From Fasciola hepatica (Eukaryota > Platyhelminthes > Trematoda > Plagiorchiida > Fasciolidae), in NCBI GenBank assembly GCA_948099385.1, contig CANUEZ040000193.1, positions 7,762,501 to 7,826,500 on the forward strand: a stretch of DNA of 64,000 bases. The letters run 5' to 3'. Below the pieces are notes generated by a model. The model was not told the origin of the DNA, searched no databases, and was given only the letters and a program-made list of their open reading frames with translations. Positions within the stretch are counted from its first letter, which is position 1, and each line of letters begins with the position of its first letter. Of this stretch, positions 11,287 through 22,643 are shown one piece after another. A program made the position numbers and the translations under genes.

Positions 11287-12154
11287 AATATTGACCCATT
11301 CTATTTTATTTCACTGTACTCTCTCTTTTAAAGTACATAATGGTATCTTACATGATACCGCCCAGATGAAAAATTGACCTAGGTTCTATGCGTTCTTGAT
11401 GTTCGTACTTCGGAGTGTTTTTCGTTCATCCCATTTGCAGAAATGCATACACACCTGATTAGCTGTCGTGACAATCAGCCCCACTTGAGCGATCGATTCA
11501 TTCGAAATCTTACCATAAATGTTCCGATTTGGACAGATGTGTTTTATCTGGTCAATTACGTCGTTGTTTCACATGTCCTCGTCCACGAGCCACGTGTTTT
11601 GCCTGTGGTAAACTTGGTCACAATGATAGTGCTTTTAGCAATAGCCCAGCATATCGACAGACGATCCCCTCAGCATCATCTGACACTTCTTTATTTCCTA
11701 CCTGTTTTTCGACACTTGTCAGAGAAGGTTCCACATATTACCAGGCGTTGCATACTCAAGAGTGTAGTCAACACCATTTTACTGTTGACACTGGGAGTGT
11801 GTAATCCATAGTTTCACGTAAAACTGTGATTTGCGTGTATCCCATCGATAGGATTATTCCAACCAGGAACACTGATCCATGTATTACTAGGCACAAGTTC
11901 TCACTGGTTCTTTGTTTTCAATTCAGGAACTCCACTTTCCAGTTTTAAAGTTGTTCGTGATTTGCACATTGATGTCACTCTCTTACCTTCTTCACCCGAT
12001 TCATTGGATATGCAACAGCTTTTTTTTAATGTTTCAGGGTTTCTGGTGGAATGAATATTCCTGGACTATAGTGAGAGATATCTTGCGATCTCATTTTACT
12101 GAAGCGTAGTATAATTCACTTAAGTTTGAGAGATCCTGTCCGTCAAGCAATGCA
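11287..12154 (+). repeat. Unit A copy 2 (Gypsy gag/protease segment)
   Basis: Direct repeat of 7,580-8,447. The frame 11,529-11,804 contains the zinc-knuckle-like motif and an intact retropepsin triad within DTGS (11,787-11,798), followed two codons later by TAA. Flanking DNA differs from copy 1 on the left. On the right, similarity decays rather than stopping (12,155-12,200 versus 8,448-8,493), so the copies probably belong to a larger duplicated element. Confidence 0.8.
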
Positions 12155-12867
12155 TTCTGTGTGTGCATGGGCTTACTCTCTCTGTGGAGACCTCTAACTG
12201 GGCTGATGTTAAACGTACAGGTAAATATTCCAAGCAGCATTCACATTAGGTACGTTCGAATCTTTCGAATTGGTTTCCTTGACTGTTGCTTCGCCAGGCG
12301 TGGCAGCGGTTATATGCAGGCTATCGTGGAGCCTTCTTGGGTAAATTCTACACTCTTGTGATCATTTATGCTTTTCCCCGCTGATCAAAGGTATATTGAA
12401 CAAATTCATTTACTGCTGACTTCACACAGACTACGCTCAGAAAAAGATTCAACAGAGGAGAAATTACGTTTGTGCCATTTACTGACAGTGGCACTAATTC
12501 AGCTGCTCAATTATTGGATAGTTGGCTATAAGATCTTTGTTGAAAAGTAAAACACACTGCTCTTCGTCAACCGCGGTCTAGTAGTCTAGCAGATAAATTT
12601 ATCGCTTTGTGAATTTTAATTATAACTGCAAATCGAACTGTGTACATTTTAAAATCATTTACTTAGGCAATGAAAGACATCTAACGAAAAAGTAACACCT
12701 CGCCGTTTCGACTGAAAAATCCAGTTGCTCTCATCGGATTTACTCGATTGCATGCACGTACACACAGTATTACCGATTCAAGCCATGGCAGGACCGATTT
12801 GGTTGCCGGCAGATTATGCCAGTCACCAAATGTTATATTACTTTCTTCGGGATGAAAGTAAGCATCC
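12155..12867. other. Unassigned Gypsy-flank sequence in IR1 left arm
   Basis: Open frames at 12,161-12,361 and 12,368-12,550 follow unit A in the same orientation and may be decayed pol, but no integrase or RT motif could be matched with confidence. The mirror is 21,931-22,643. Confidence 0.35.
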
Positions 12868-12891
12868 ATATATATATATATATATATATAT
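12868..12891. repeat. AT microsatellite
   Basis: Uninterrupted TA dinucleotides. The mirror tract at 21,903-21,930 is slightly longer, which causes the 2-bp change in arm pairing. Confidence 0.9.
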
Positions 12892-12960
12892 TTATGTTTG
12901 TACATGTATATATAATGATAGCGATTACTATGTAGTCGTATGGACAAAATTCCCTCGGAA

Positions 12961-13044
12961 GCACACGACTGGTTTTGCGGTTGTTGCCACTCATCGGGTA
13001 TGCGTACCCGGTACTCCTCTGCCCACTCGTTTTCATACTTGTAC
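12961..13044 (+). repeat. 84-bp dispersed motif, copy 1
   Basis: The segment beginning GCACACGACTGGTTTTGCGG recurs at 21,752-21,835 (minus, as part of IR1) and, independently and with about 10-20 percent difference, at 46,664-46,744 (plus). The last location lies outside both inverted repeats, so this is a genuine interspersed or satellite-related unit. Function unknown. Confidence 0.7.
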
Positions 13045-13261
13045 ACTCATATGGCATATGTTCAATATGATCTTATTTGAATCGTGTGGAGTGTGAATAG
13101 ATACTCTTCATTGAAGAGCCCACAAACGAATCACAACTAAGATTCATCATGGTTATTCGTGTCTCGGTCACTACATATTACTTACGTTCAATATGAGCGC
13201 CTACACGCGTAGCCTGGATATTGACCTTTATTAATTGAGTTGAATGTGAGCGTCAGTATAT

Positions 13262-13316
13262 CATATATATATGTATATATTATATATATATATACGTATA
13301 TTTATATATGTTTATA
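13262..13316. repeat. AT-rich palindromic microsatellite at IR1 inner edge
   Basis: Imperfect AT/TA tract with TATACGTATA and TATGTATA interruptions, able to fold on itself. IR1 similarity ends inside it. The mirror is 21,481-21,534. Confidence 0.85.
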
Positions 13317-13419
13317 TTATTTGCATGACATTGTATCTGGATTATAGGACAAAATTGACTCGAAACACCATTAAAATGAGACTGTAACTGTAAAAATGAC
13401 GTTAGAATATCGTTGAAGG

Positions 13420-13900
13420 TCGGTGTCTGAATTTCCCCGATGCATTCAGGAAATTCAAATCTAGATAGTTAAGTGGTGCTACAAAACTATGTTTTCTAGG
13501 GTCTAAGCCCAGTGGCTCGACTGGAAGTCCCGTTCGCATTGGATCGTACGAAAAAGGACGTTGACGTGGTCTCCAGGACCTCCGAATGAAGCTCCAGTGG
13601 AATATTTCTTGGGTGGTTATGTTGAAAGATAAGTTGGGGACCACAAGGCCGAGAACCTGGATGAGTTGGAACATCGGATCCAATTTGTATGCGGTACGAT
13701 TTCAACATCAATGCAGGATGCAGTCTACCATAATATGATTCGACGACTGACAATTTGCCTGGCTCAAGTTGGGGAAGTTCTTTGACACTGTATGTGCTGA
13801 TTGCCCGGCCAACAACCACAAACAATTTGAACACCTGCCCAAAATATACCTTGAAGTTATTTGCGACTAACTAAGAAAGCTGTTTCTGGTCGAAGGCAGA
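13420..13900 (-). repeat. Diverged block shared with 54,400-54,640
   Basis: The stretch around 13,485-13,575 matches 54,525-54,620 in the same orientation, for example AAAACTATRTTTTCTA and GTGGCTCGACTGGAAGTCCC versus ATGGCTCGAATGGAAGTTCC. On the minus strand both read a similar peptide (RTGLPVEPLGLDPRKHSF versus QTELPFEPLSIVRRKYSF). The protein is not recognised. The B2 copy has extra bases. The 112-codon minus frame 13,496-13,834 overlaps it. Confidence 0.55.
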
Positions 13901-13929
13901 GTTCAAATTACATCAAAAAAATTGCTTAT

Positions 13930-15400
13930 TTTCGCTCTATCCGTTTAATTCGACTACTTCCCATATGCTAACGGATCGAACATCTGGACAGTAATTTACA
14001 TCACAGGTACGGACCGCCATTTGACGAACGTGTCCATCGGCACCAGGATTTAGTTCGTCGATAACTCCTTTTGGTTGGATCCCATATGACTGTTCCCACC
14101 TAGAAGCAAAACGTATTCATCGATGCGCAAATCCCGTTTAGGCGATAACCATTTGTGGCACAATTACAACGTTCGTGAGTACCCTTGTCCTCATTCTTTC
14201 CAGCTGGCACAGACCACAAACTGCACCTGAAATTAAAACTTCCTATACCTTTAAATAAAAATGGTTTCCCCATGGATATCCGTTGGATTGTCACAGCAGT
14301 GAATCACTACATCTCAGAGCTCTTGGTGATGAGAGGTCATCATACAACAGAATAATTGGCTTGACACTGATGATCCGTCCAGTGTCAACGATACAGGTCA
14401 GCAGTGATACATCTGTGAGAAACTGATCGCCTACCACGGCTGTCATTTCTCGCTTAACAGAGCAAATCATTTTTTCTCATATCCCACCGAAGTGACTTGC
14501 TTCAGGTGGTTGAAATCACCAGTCGACATTATGCATTGGAATCCCACTTACTGATTTTTGCTATCAAATCACAATATCAGTCTTTCTCACTCTCTTCCGG
14601 CCCCGATAAAATAAGCACCCGTGTCGCCAAAACATGACCTCAAGGGGTCCACGAAAGCGACACGAGAAATGCGTTAGTTGTAAGGCTATGTGTCACTTCT
14701 ATATGCACAGCCCCCATTTGAATACAAGTGAACAAACACCCACATTGCTTGTGCATACTTCTACAAATTTTAATATCAAATGAAGCCAAAGTATTCAATC
14801 ACTTGAACCCTAAATGGTCGACCTCCTCGAATCCTATTCAGGGGTAGCGGAGCCATAAGCAGAAAGCACGGATTTGGGAACACTTTTCAACAACGAGAGC
14901 ATTTTGTGAGTTTTTCAACGTACAACATTCATGCTCAATAAGATCCGAAACTCCATTTCAATTCACGCGAAAACGTGAGAAGCTTCTTCATGTCCGTTTA
15001 CTTCATGATCATGCATCACAATCAGTTCAGCGGTTTTACAACCTGGAGGCAGAATCAGTACCAATCAATCAGTTACGATAGGTGCCACAGGCACACAGGC
15101 GCCTAAATAAATCAAGTCTCCATACACCGTGGGTTCCTAAGGGCTTCAGAATACTTGTCGCCTTCGGTGGGTTTACCTTCGAAGACTTCAGATCCTTTAC
15201 CAATCATTGATGTTGGGTTGTTCTGATTGATATGAGTGGAGCATCACCCGAGTACTTCACTCTCAAAGATCCCAAATGGACAGTGAACTGCCATGCAAAC
15301 CCTAATAAAAGAATAAAAATAATGAATCTCCCAAGCCGAGCTACTTCGTGCTTTAATTTGGTCCAAGAATACAAATTCATCATAGCACGAATGGGCAAAA
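13930..15400 (-). pseudogene. BEL/Pao integrase and C-terminal pol remnant
   Basis: Read on minus from 15,400 down. SWTKLKHEVARLGRF (about 15,331-15,375) looks like the conserved block before a BEL/Pao integrase. TAELIV with H..NGH follows near 15,020. GAVHIEVTHSLTTNAFLVS at about 14,660-14,715 is the integrase core block next to the second beta strand. PPEASHFGG at about 14,485-14,512 matches the block that carries the catalytic glutamate region. ELNPGADGHVRQMAVRT at about 14,010-14,060 is the C-terminal DUF5641-type block. At least six stops or shifts separate the pieces and the D-N-G block is unreadable, so the element is dead. In live elements this enzyme integrates the cDNA. Confidence 0.8.
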
Positions 15401-15503
15401 TGGCTGTTGAAATTGCTTGAGATAGTTCATGATTCAATGGACAGCGACAGTGCCAGATCATTGTGATAGGGAAACACATGGCTTCATTTGATATCCCCTT
15501 TAG

Positions 15504-15739
15504 GGAGTCCATATATATCATCTGCTACCATGTCGGGAAAAACCAACTCAAAATCGGTACAACAGTCTCATTTCAGGAACGACAATTACTACAATGCTCA
15601 ACAGTCGTATCGCGTTCTTCCCTTGTCCGAGCCTACAGACAAATTGGCGCAGTCGTAATGCGGAGATCATTGGATTCATTTCATCAGGAAATAGTTTGGC
15701 TCTTCTTGAGGAAAATTCGAGCTTGTTCATGAATGCAGT
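15504..15739 (+). pseudogene. Exon-like segment of block B1, frameshifted
   Basis: Bounded by a pyrimidine-rich acceptor (ATCCCCTTTAG, ending at 15,503) and a donor GTAAGC at 15,740. The same arrangement is present around the homologue at 56,434-56,668. Between them one frame reads through SSATMSGKTNSKS and AQQSYRVLP. It then needs a 1-base shift near 15,625 to continue through RSRNAEIIGFISSGNSLALL to LFMNAV at the donor. The B2 copy lacks this extra base but has its own stop. The protein is not recognised. Retained splice sites suggest descent from an intron-containing gene rather than a transposon or processed copy. Confidence 0.55.
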
Positions 15740-17885
15740 GTAAGCGATATAAGGTCCCATAGCCACAAAAGCCAACTACACTAATAAACATAACCGGACA
15801 CCAGATTGTTCGGCTTGAAGTGGGGGACCGCATAAGGCCCGACTTGTCAGGTTTGGTCACCAGCTGAGTCACAATGGATTTCCTCCCACCACGAAAAGTA
15901 TCGTCGTTCGAGGATTAGAACCTCTGACCTCCGAAGTGTCAAGTGATCACAGTTTGGAATGACTTGCTGATAGAAAAGGCTTTTTTGCCGAGAAACAGGT
16001 GGAAGATTGCCATCAGAAAGAAGCAAATTGGTATTGATTTTCAAGTAACATTTTTTCTAATAAATTAGTTTCCTGGAAAAAGAGAGCTCGAGGAAATCCT
16101 GGGATTATTGATAAAATCTACCACAGTGTGTTCTGGTCCTCACTGTAGAGCTTGGATGATGAAGGGCAATATTTGGTGGGCTAAGCGACAGCCAATTCAC
16201 GGATCATACAAACGGATACCCCGAATCTCTTTATCAACACGAAAATTCCAAAAATGCAGGATATACGGCGGAGATGCCATTGCCACATTACCTCTGAAAA
16301 TGTTCAAACTGTTAACCCACCCATTTATCTACTCCAGTAAGTACGTTTAATTTGTCCATTATATTCCGAAGGTAACGGTATTAATGACGCTGACTTTTTA
16401 ATTCCTTGTGATCAGGCCGTCGGGAGGCAATCTTGACAATTGGCACCATGAATTTTGAACAAGACTTAGTCATTTTGGACCTTCGAGTAATGGACTATAT
16501 GCTAATGTTACCTCTCAGTGAGCTTGATGATACAGTACATTTACAGGCGAGAATTTAGTCAGAGTGCAGAATCTGAGGCTTGGACAAAATGCCAAATGCC
16601 CGTTGCGCACATGGATGTATTGATATTTTGCCTACTGGTGAGTATTCCTCTGAGGAATGTCGTTGTAGATAGCGTGAACAATTCTGCGCAGTTTTGTTTA
16701 CCACCTAAAAAACAAAATGTCATTCAGATATAAATTTTATTTTCAGTGAGTCCTCACCAGTTAGACATTCATTCACACTTGTAAATTTACATAATTGTCG
16801 AATGAAGCAAATGTTTCACTACATTTTCAGTTTTATTTAAAGAAATCACTCTGATCACTTGCACATTTTGATCAATCCTCTATCTTTTTTCTATCAAGAG
16901 CTCTGTTTCATGTAGGGTAGAACGGTCGCTTCATCGAAGCGGGCGTATTGGATCAGGAAGACAAACTCATCAGAATGGGAAATCACATTCATCGAAGCTA
17001 TTTTTGATGTTTTAACAAACCTGTGCTGGACTGATGGGAACAAGTTACACAAACTACATGAATAAAGAAGAGCATGACTGCGGATGAGGCGAAAAACATC
17101 CGACTTACACGTGAATCGACAAAACAGAAGGATGATAAGAGTAGAGAAGTAAAGAATAATTCAAATTGAATTTGAACTATAAAGTAAACGAGCAAGCTGG
17201 TAACAATACGGAAACGTCTATGATCGAGACCTTTGTTCGTTGTCACAGTTCAAAAAGCAGGAGGCAAATACAACACGGAGAAAAACTGAATAATGGAATT
17301 GCGATTCATCTCTGTTGTAAATCCGTAGTCAGTTTACTGTATCGTGTGCAACCGGATGTCCCAGTTGTCCCAGTCATCGAAACACGGAAATACGAAAATA
17401 ATCTTAGTAGGAAAGCTGTTTGAATTTCACATATAATTCATTTAAACTATGGTTGAATAAATTGAGACGTCTTTTTGAATAGCTAAAATGTGAATCGACT
17501 ACTGGAACACACTAACGAGGAAAAATGAAATAGTGTTCCTGAGTAGTAATAGGAAACGATAACGTGCCGGATGAGGTGTAAATCTATTGTCCGTGACAAA
17601 CGAGTGGTTTTCGAACCGTTTATCTTCCCGGTTTGAGTAAGCTGCTCTCCGTCTTCCATGTCGTGCGTATTGTTTTTCTGATGACAAAAAGAGGTTGGAC
17701 ATGCCTTCAGGCCCATACAATTCTTTCGTTTGTGTGCATATATCTACTGGCGCAGTTGATGGGTGATGTGGTGAACAGGGCAAGCGAATCCATATGGCAT
17801 CTGATCTGCATTATGTATAAGATAATATAGGATCTAAACGAAAAATGTGCTGTGTACTTTATAGATCATAGTTAGTCATGTTGAA
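15740..17885. other. Intron-like interval of B1
   Basis: Lies between the two exon-like segments. It matches 56,669-57,985 in order but with length differences: about 540 bp around 16,500-17,040 and about 260 bp around 17,480-17,735 are absent from B2. Those two pieces are either insertions in B1 or deletions in B2. No terminal inverted repeats or target duplications are evident. Short open frames here are broken in the other copy. Confidence 0.5.
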
Positions 17886-18152
17886 GTGGCAGATGCTCTT
17901 TGTTACGAACGCACAAGTGATCCCCAACGAAGGCTACGAAAAGCTTGCTTCTTCTGCGGTCACAGCAATCAAATCGGCCTTTCCCGGAAAGCCAGTCCGA
18001 ATAATCACGAGCGTTCACCGGAGCGTCAGCTGTGGTCGAATCAGTGTGGACGTCAATGCGCGGTACATCTTCCAACTGATGAGCTGAAAAGTCTGTTCGT
18101 TTATACCTCTGCCAGCTTTTTACACTGCTGGGACATGAGATCAGTGTATTGA
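17886..18152 (+). CDS. Cys/His-rich exon-like frame, B1 copy
   Basis: 88 codons. Residues 8-26 read ERTSDPQRRLRKACFFCGH and later residues include CGRQCAVHLPT and ELKSLF. A pattern C21-X2-C24-X-H26, then His and Cys further on, suggests metal binding but fits no zinc-finger class I can name. Compared with 57,964-58,296, many differences are silent in this frame (CCC/CCT, AGG/AGA, TGC/TGT, CTT/CTA), while the surrounding Cys, His and basic residues are kept. A CAG precedes codon 2 region at 17,892, a possible acceptor. The start methionine is arbitrary. It probably represents an internal exon of a host-type gene, duplicated with block B. Confidence 0.5.
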   Translation: MADALCYERTSDPQRRLRKACFFCGHSNQIGLSRKASPNNHERSPERQLWSNQCGRQCAVHLPTDELKSLFVYTSASFLHCWDMRSVY

Positions 18153-18159
18153 TCAGGTC

Positions 18160-19400
18160 ACATATTTGAACTCCATCAAGTAATATCATAACACTCTCAG
18201 TTTCTTGTGTCACCGTAAGCAATATACGGAATCAAAGCTTTTGTGAAATTTTACTGCCTATCTCACTCACAAAGCAAATGCGTTCCACCAGTCAAATAGA
18301 TCGCTAATTATTGGAAAACAGGACTGATTACCGCGTGTTATCTGCATTTGCTTGAACTGTCAACGTCTATCGGACAATACACATGTGGACAACCCATTGA
18401 TCAATGAAGCGAAGGACTGTTGCAGATTTGCGTGAGACAAGTAGTCAGCTTATCGAATAATGAAGACGGATTTGTGGATGAATATTGGCTGTAACCTTGT
18501 CACAAATTAGTATGCTGTGATATTTGACCGAGTTATGGTTGGATCGCCTGTCGAGCATTGTGGTTTTCGTGCCTATTCGGAATGACGACACTGCTCGCCT
18601 GTCAGATCGGTGGACAGATTACGCAATTTTCTGAGTCGAGTTTGTTCCACTCTTCATTCCATACAAAACGTTTGTGAGCCTTTGAGTCAGTAGAGTGTAC
18701 TCCTTCACATGCACTCACGCGTAAGAGGGTAATTGAAAGAATAAACTCAGAATGGAATATATTACGATCTTGTTATGTTCTATCGAACAACCGACCAAAG
18801 GCTAAAAATTAAGTTCGGTGAAATGAGGTATAATATGAGTCATCAAGTTGTGTGAATGCTCAGATCTTCATTGAAAACCATGAAGATGATTTGTTATGCG
18901 GAAGAAACAGCTGTGTAGTGGTTCCGTGGTTCTCCATGGTGATCCAGATCTTTAGGCTGAGTGATGAATCTATGTAAATCTCATATCTTGCTACTTACAT
19001 GGGAATATAGAGTTGCTTTGGACCATTCTTCAAAGAAATGCTCCCCTTTATGCACGAAGCTTAGCATGTCCGACTATTTCACTTGTCAGCTAAATGTTGC
19101 CCGACAGACAGATAATAATCGCAACAAGTGGTAACAGGTTTGTGGCTGGCACGGAAAACGGCTGTTCATTACAATGTAAATCATTGGGGAAGCGGGTACC
19201 ATTTCGTGATTATTTAATCGAGAATCAGTCAGATCAGCTCATATGGAATTCATGCATAGAAAATAAAGTGAGTTGATTTTATTGGGGTACTGATATGTTC
19301 ATATCTACCTGGTCAAGAGCAACCATGAGATGTGAACTTACATTTGTCTTGATGGATTAGTACGAAATTCATTTCCACAAGAAATCACTATCGAAACAAA
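18160..19400. repeat. Distal part of block B1, shared with B2 and IR2 left arm
   Basis: 18,282-18,640 matches 58,405-58,760 (plus) and the reverse complement of 40,600-40,940. 19,055-19,400 resumes the match at 58,780 and 59,560-59,880. About 390 bp (18,660-19,050) is private to B1, and about 730 bp of B2 (58,830-59,560) is missing. No coding sequence was recognised. The 60-codon frame 19,094-19,276 is not conserved. Confidence 0.6.
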
Positions 19401-21480
19401 GGATAACAAGCTAACAATTCAGAATTCAAGAATATATTAGGCAGCACACTTATCAAGAATATTTGGTTCATCAAGTTCACCAAAACGTGTGCAACACACA
19501 AGCATGCGGCTGGACCTCTGTCGGAGTTGTTGATTATTGTAGTCAGTTAAGCAAATGAGTTGTTCTTCATTTCTAACTCAAACCAAATGGGTCTAGTAAC
19601 CAAACAGGATCCAAGAACTTTTACACAGTATTATTTTTTTCGTCGGAGTTAAAATTGTTTGAATTTGCTGTACTTCGTGGCCTTCGAAACCCTGTCAGAA
19701 GTCCAAGTGACGAATACCAATTTGTGCATAAATTCTGGCGGTTCATGTATGAGGAAGTAGCGTAGAAGTCCATTTTATTGCAGAATCACTCAATTATTCG
19801 TAAAAGTCCATTAGGCCTTCCTTCGTCGAGCACACACCAACATTTTATGATTTACAGCAAACGCCACTTTTCAAGAAATTAGAATCCATTATCCGCTCGC
19901 GCACTCAATTAACTGATTGGCAGACGTCCTCTCAGGAACAAAACAATGTATCAAAGTTCGTTCGTTTTATAGTTCAGAATAACGACCGTTGGGGTATTTG
20001 TTAAACCGACATTGTCGGTGTTTGACCATCAATCTCTCCGTTCGATTGGTAGAATATGTTGGGAACACCGTTTCAGCAATACGGAAGTTTGGTTTAGGTT
20101 TATGGTAACCAGTGTTCAGTCACTGAAACAAGTACCGAATCTGAGCAGTTTCCTTCCAGTAACGCCACAAAAGCAATGAAGCCGCACTTCGCCTGTCTTG
20201 TATTTATGAAATACACTAATTTCAATTGTGGTTGTTGGAATTCGCGAAAACAATGAGAACAATATGAAGTTTTTGTTATTGTGTCTCTTCTACTTCTCTC
20301 GAGGAATATTCCCTGGTAGATTTGAAAACACTTTTAACTCATAATTATTTAGCTTGAGTCAAGCTAGATATGTAATTCACATAACGCAAAATACACCAAT
20401 TCATAAAAAATGAGCACAAAACTGATTTGTGTGTGGTGTGCGGAACAGCTCTGATTTTTGAAACGCAAACTTCTGATAAGTCACAGACAAACGTGTAACC
20501 TATTAGGAGGTTCATTGTTGTGAGCTGGTTTATATGACTTGAGTCATGTGCTCGAAACGGAAAAAGTAGGGACATACAGGATGCAACGACCTAGTCACTT
20601 ATATTGTTTCACTCGACTTTTTGAGTAAGGAATATGAGTATGGTGGGCAGTATCGTTCCGGAGATGACTAAATTCACTCGCGTGAATTCACTTACAGAAA
20701 TCAATATAGTCGTAATTACCTAACAAATTCCAAATTCTGATTAGTTTGTGAGCAGTTCTGTGTCACAGGACTGTTCGTTGTTTGTTCACTCACACCGACG
20801 ACAACTGATTTCAGCCGATTACTTACAAATATTTTGACTGCTCCACTCGCGGACGGTTGAACCGTGGCTCTATCAGTTAAATTCGTCTGGTGTTACTCTT
20901 ACTTCTGGAAGTGATTGAAACATTCTAGTTTTTCGATAAACATTGTCGCTCACCATCTTTTGGGTCTTCTGGTTTCTACCGTTTCCGAAACAATTTTAAG
21001 GATCGACTATATGGTACCTGGAGTTGATGGAATGTGATCTGAACCATCGATTGTGAAAGGAAAAACAGTAACCGAATAATTTCAATTTCCGAAACAATAC
21101 AACAGCAGTTGTGATCTCCCAGCTTATTCTCTTCTCTCTCGCACACGAAAATCAGCCGGTATCGGTTCTTCTGTACTCATCCTACTCTCTTCCTTTCAAG
21201 AAACAACGAAGAAATCTTTCGGAGTTCATAAGCGGCACAGTTGATCCATTTATCGAAAGATTGGTAGTCCGCACTTTATTCAAAAATATGTACATGGAAT
21301 TGCAAATATTTTCTACCCTGTCATCATACATCACACACCTGTTTGAGAGAAAAAAAAACAAAAAGGGAAAAGAGCGTTTACACTGTCGCACAAGCCGAAA
21401 CTTTTGGAGACTGCAAAGGACCTGATTGCATGTCGAATTTGCCACTATTCAGTATTGTTAGATTATTCCCGATCGCTTCA
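19401..21480. other. Unassigned IR1 spacer sequence
   Basis: No repeat partner in the window and no protein motif recognised. Contains a short palindromic stretch near 20,675-20,690 (ATTCACTCGCGTGAATTCA), an A-rich run at 21,349-21,365 and overlapping antisense frames at 21,111-21,445 that look accidental. Confidence 0.4.
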
Positions 21481-21534
21481 TATAAACATATATAATATAC
21501 GTATATATATATATAATATATACATATATATATG
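21481..21534. repeat. AT-rich palindromic microsatellite at IR1 inner edge (right)
   Basis: Counterpart of 13,262-13,316. Sequence inward of 21,481 (TCGCTTCA) has no relation to the left spacer side. Confidence 0.85.
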
Positions 21535-21751
21535 ATATACTGACGCTCACATTCAACTCAATTAATAAAGGTCAATATCCAGGCTACGCGTGTAGGCGCT
21601 CATATTGAACGTAAGTAATATGTAGTGACCGAGACACGAATAACCATGATGAATCTTAGTTGTGATTCGTTTGTGGGCTCTTCAATGAAGAGTATCTATT
21701 CACACTCCACACGATTCAAATAAGATCATATTGAACATATGCCATATGAGT

Positions 21752-21835
21752 GTACAAGTATGAAAACGAGTGGGCAGAGGAGTACCGGGTACGCATACCC
21801 GATGAGTGGCAACAACCGCGAAACCAGTCGTGTGC
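21752..21835 (-). repeat. 84-bp dispersed motif, copy 2
   Basis: IR1 mirror of the unit at 12,961-13,044. Confidence 0.7.
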
Positions 21836-21902
21836 TTCCGAGGGAATTTTGTCCATACGACTACATAGTAATCGCTATCATTATATATACATGTACAAAC
21901 AT

Positions 21903-21930
21903 AAATATATATATATATATATATATATAT
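21903..21930. repeat. AT microsatellite (right arm)
   Basis: Mirror of 12,868-12,891, with about two more repeat units. Confidence 0.9.
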
Positions 21931-22643
21931 GGATGCTTACTTTCATCCCGAAGAAAGTAATATAACATTTGGTGACTGGCATAATCTGCCGGCAACCAAA
22001 TCGGTCCTGCCATGGCTTGAATCGGTAATACTGTGTGTACGTGCATGCAATCGAGTAAATCCGATGAGAGCAACTGGATTTTTCAGTCGAAACGGCGAGG
22101 TGTTACTTTTTCGTTAGATGTCTTTCATTGCCTAAGTAAATGATTTTAAAATGTACACAGTTCGATTTGCAGTTATAATTAAAATTCACAAAGCGATAAA
22201 TTTATCTGCTAGACTACTAGACCGCGGTTGACGAAGAGCAGTGTGTTTTACTTTTCAACAAAGATCTTATAGCCAACTATCCAATAATTGAGCAGCTGAA
22301 TTAGTGCCACTGTCAGTAAATGGCACAAACGTAATTTCTCCTCTGTTGAATCTTTTTCTGAGCGTAGTCTGTGTGAAGTCAGCAGTAAATGAATTTGTTC
22401 AATATACCTTTGATCAGCGGGGAAAAGCATAAATGATCACAAGAGTGTAGAATTTACCCAAGAAGGCTCCACGATAGCCTGCATATAACCGCTGCCACGC
22501 CTGGCGAAGCAACAGTCAAGGAAACCAATTCGAAAGATTCGAACGTACCTAATGTGAATGCTGCTTGGAATATTTACCTGTACGTTTAACATCAGCCCAG
22601 TTAGAGGTCTCCACAGAGAGAGTAAGCCCATGCACACACAGAC

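Larger units (their letters stand above)
1..13316 (+). repeat. IR1 left arm, giant inverted repeat
   Basis: Reverse complement of 21,481-31,091. Paired positions sum to 31,092 at the window start, 31,091 after a 1-bp indel near 2,105, 34,798 after an extra 3,707-bp segment, and 34,796 beyond a microsatellite. The constant sums mean almost no indels over about 9.6 kb. Only scattered substitutions are seen, for example at base 13 and near 6,590 (GAG versus GGG in the Gypsy frame), so identity looks above 99 percent by eye. The inner end lies in an AT repeat. The match runs to base 1, so the true outer end may lie upstream of the window. Such an arm is either a recent inverted segmental duplication, one maintained by arm-to-arm conversion, or an assembly or haplotype artefact. 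Confidence 0.95.

Noticed and set aside
7580..12154. Unit A copies as the two LTRs of one retrotransposon
   Set aside because: They encode gag and protease motifs, do not begin TG or end CA, and have no primer binding site after copy 1 or polypurine tract before copy 2.
12725..13096. Open frames of 121-123 codons on both strands across the AT microsatellite
   Set aside because: The tract reads as repeated Ile-Tyr on either strand, and the frames exist only because the dinucleotide repeat lacks stops in those frames. There is no motif and they are mirrored in the right arm.
15204..15521. 105-codon minus frame as an independent membrane protein
   Set aside because: Its N-terminal half is read here as part of the BEL/Pao pol remnant (SWTKLKHEVARLGRF). 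The hydrophobic stretch after it has no support as a real membrane protein.
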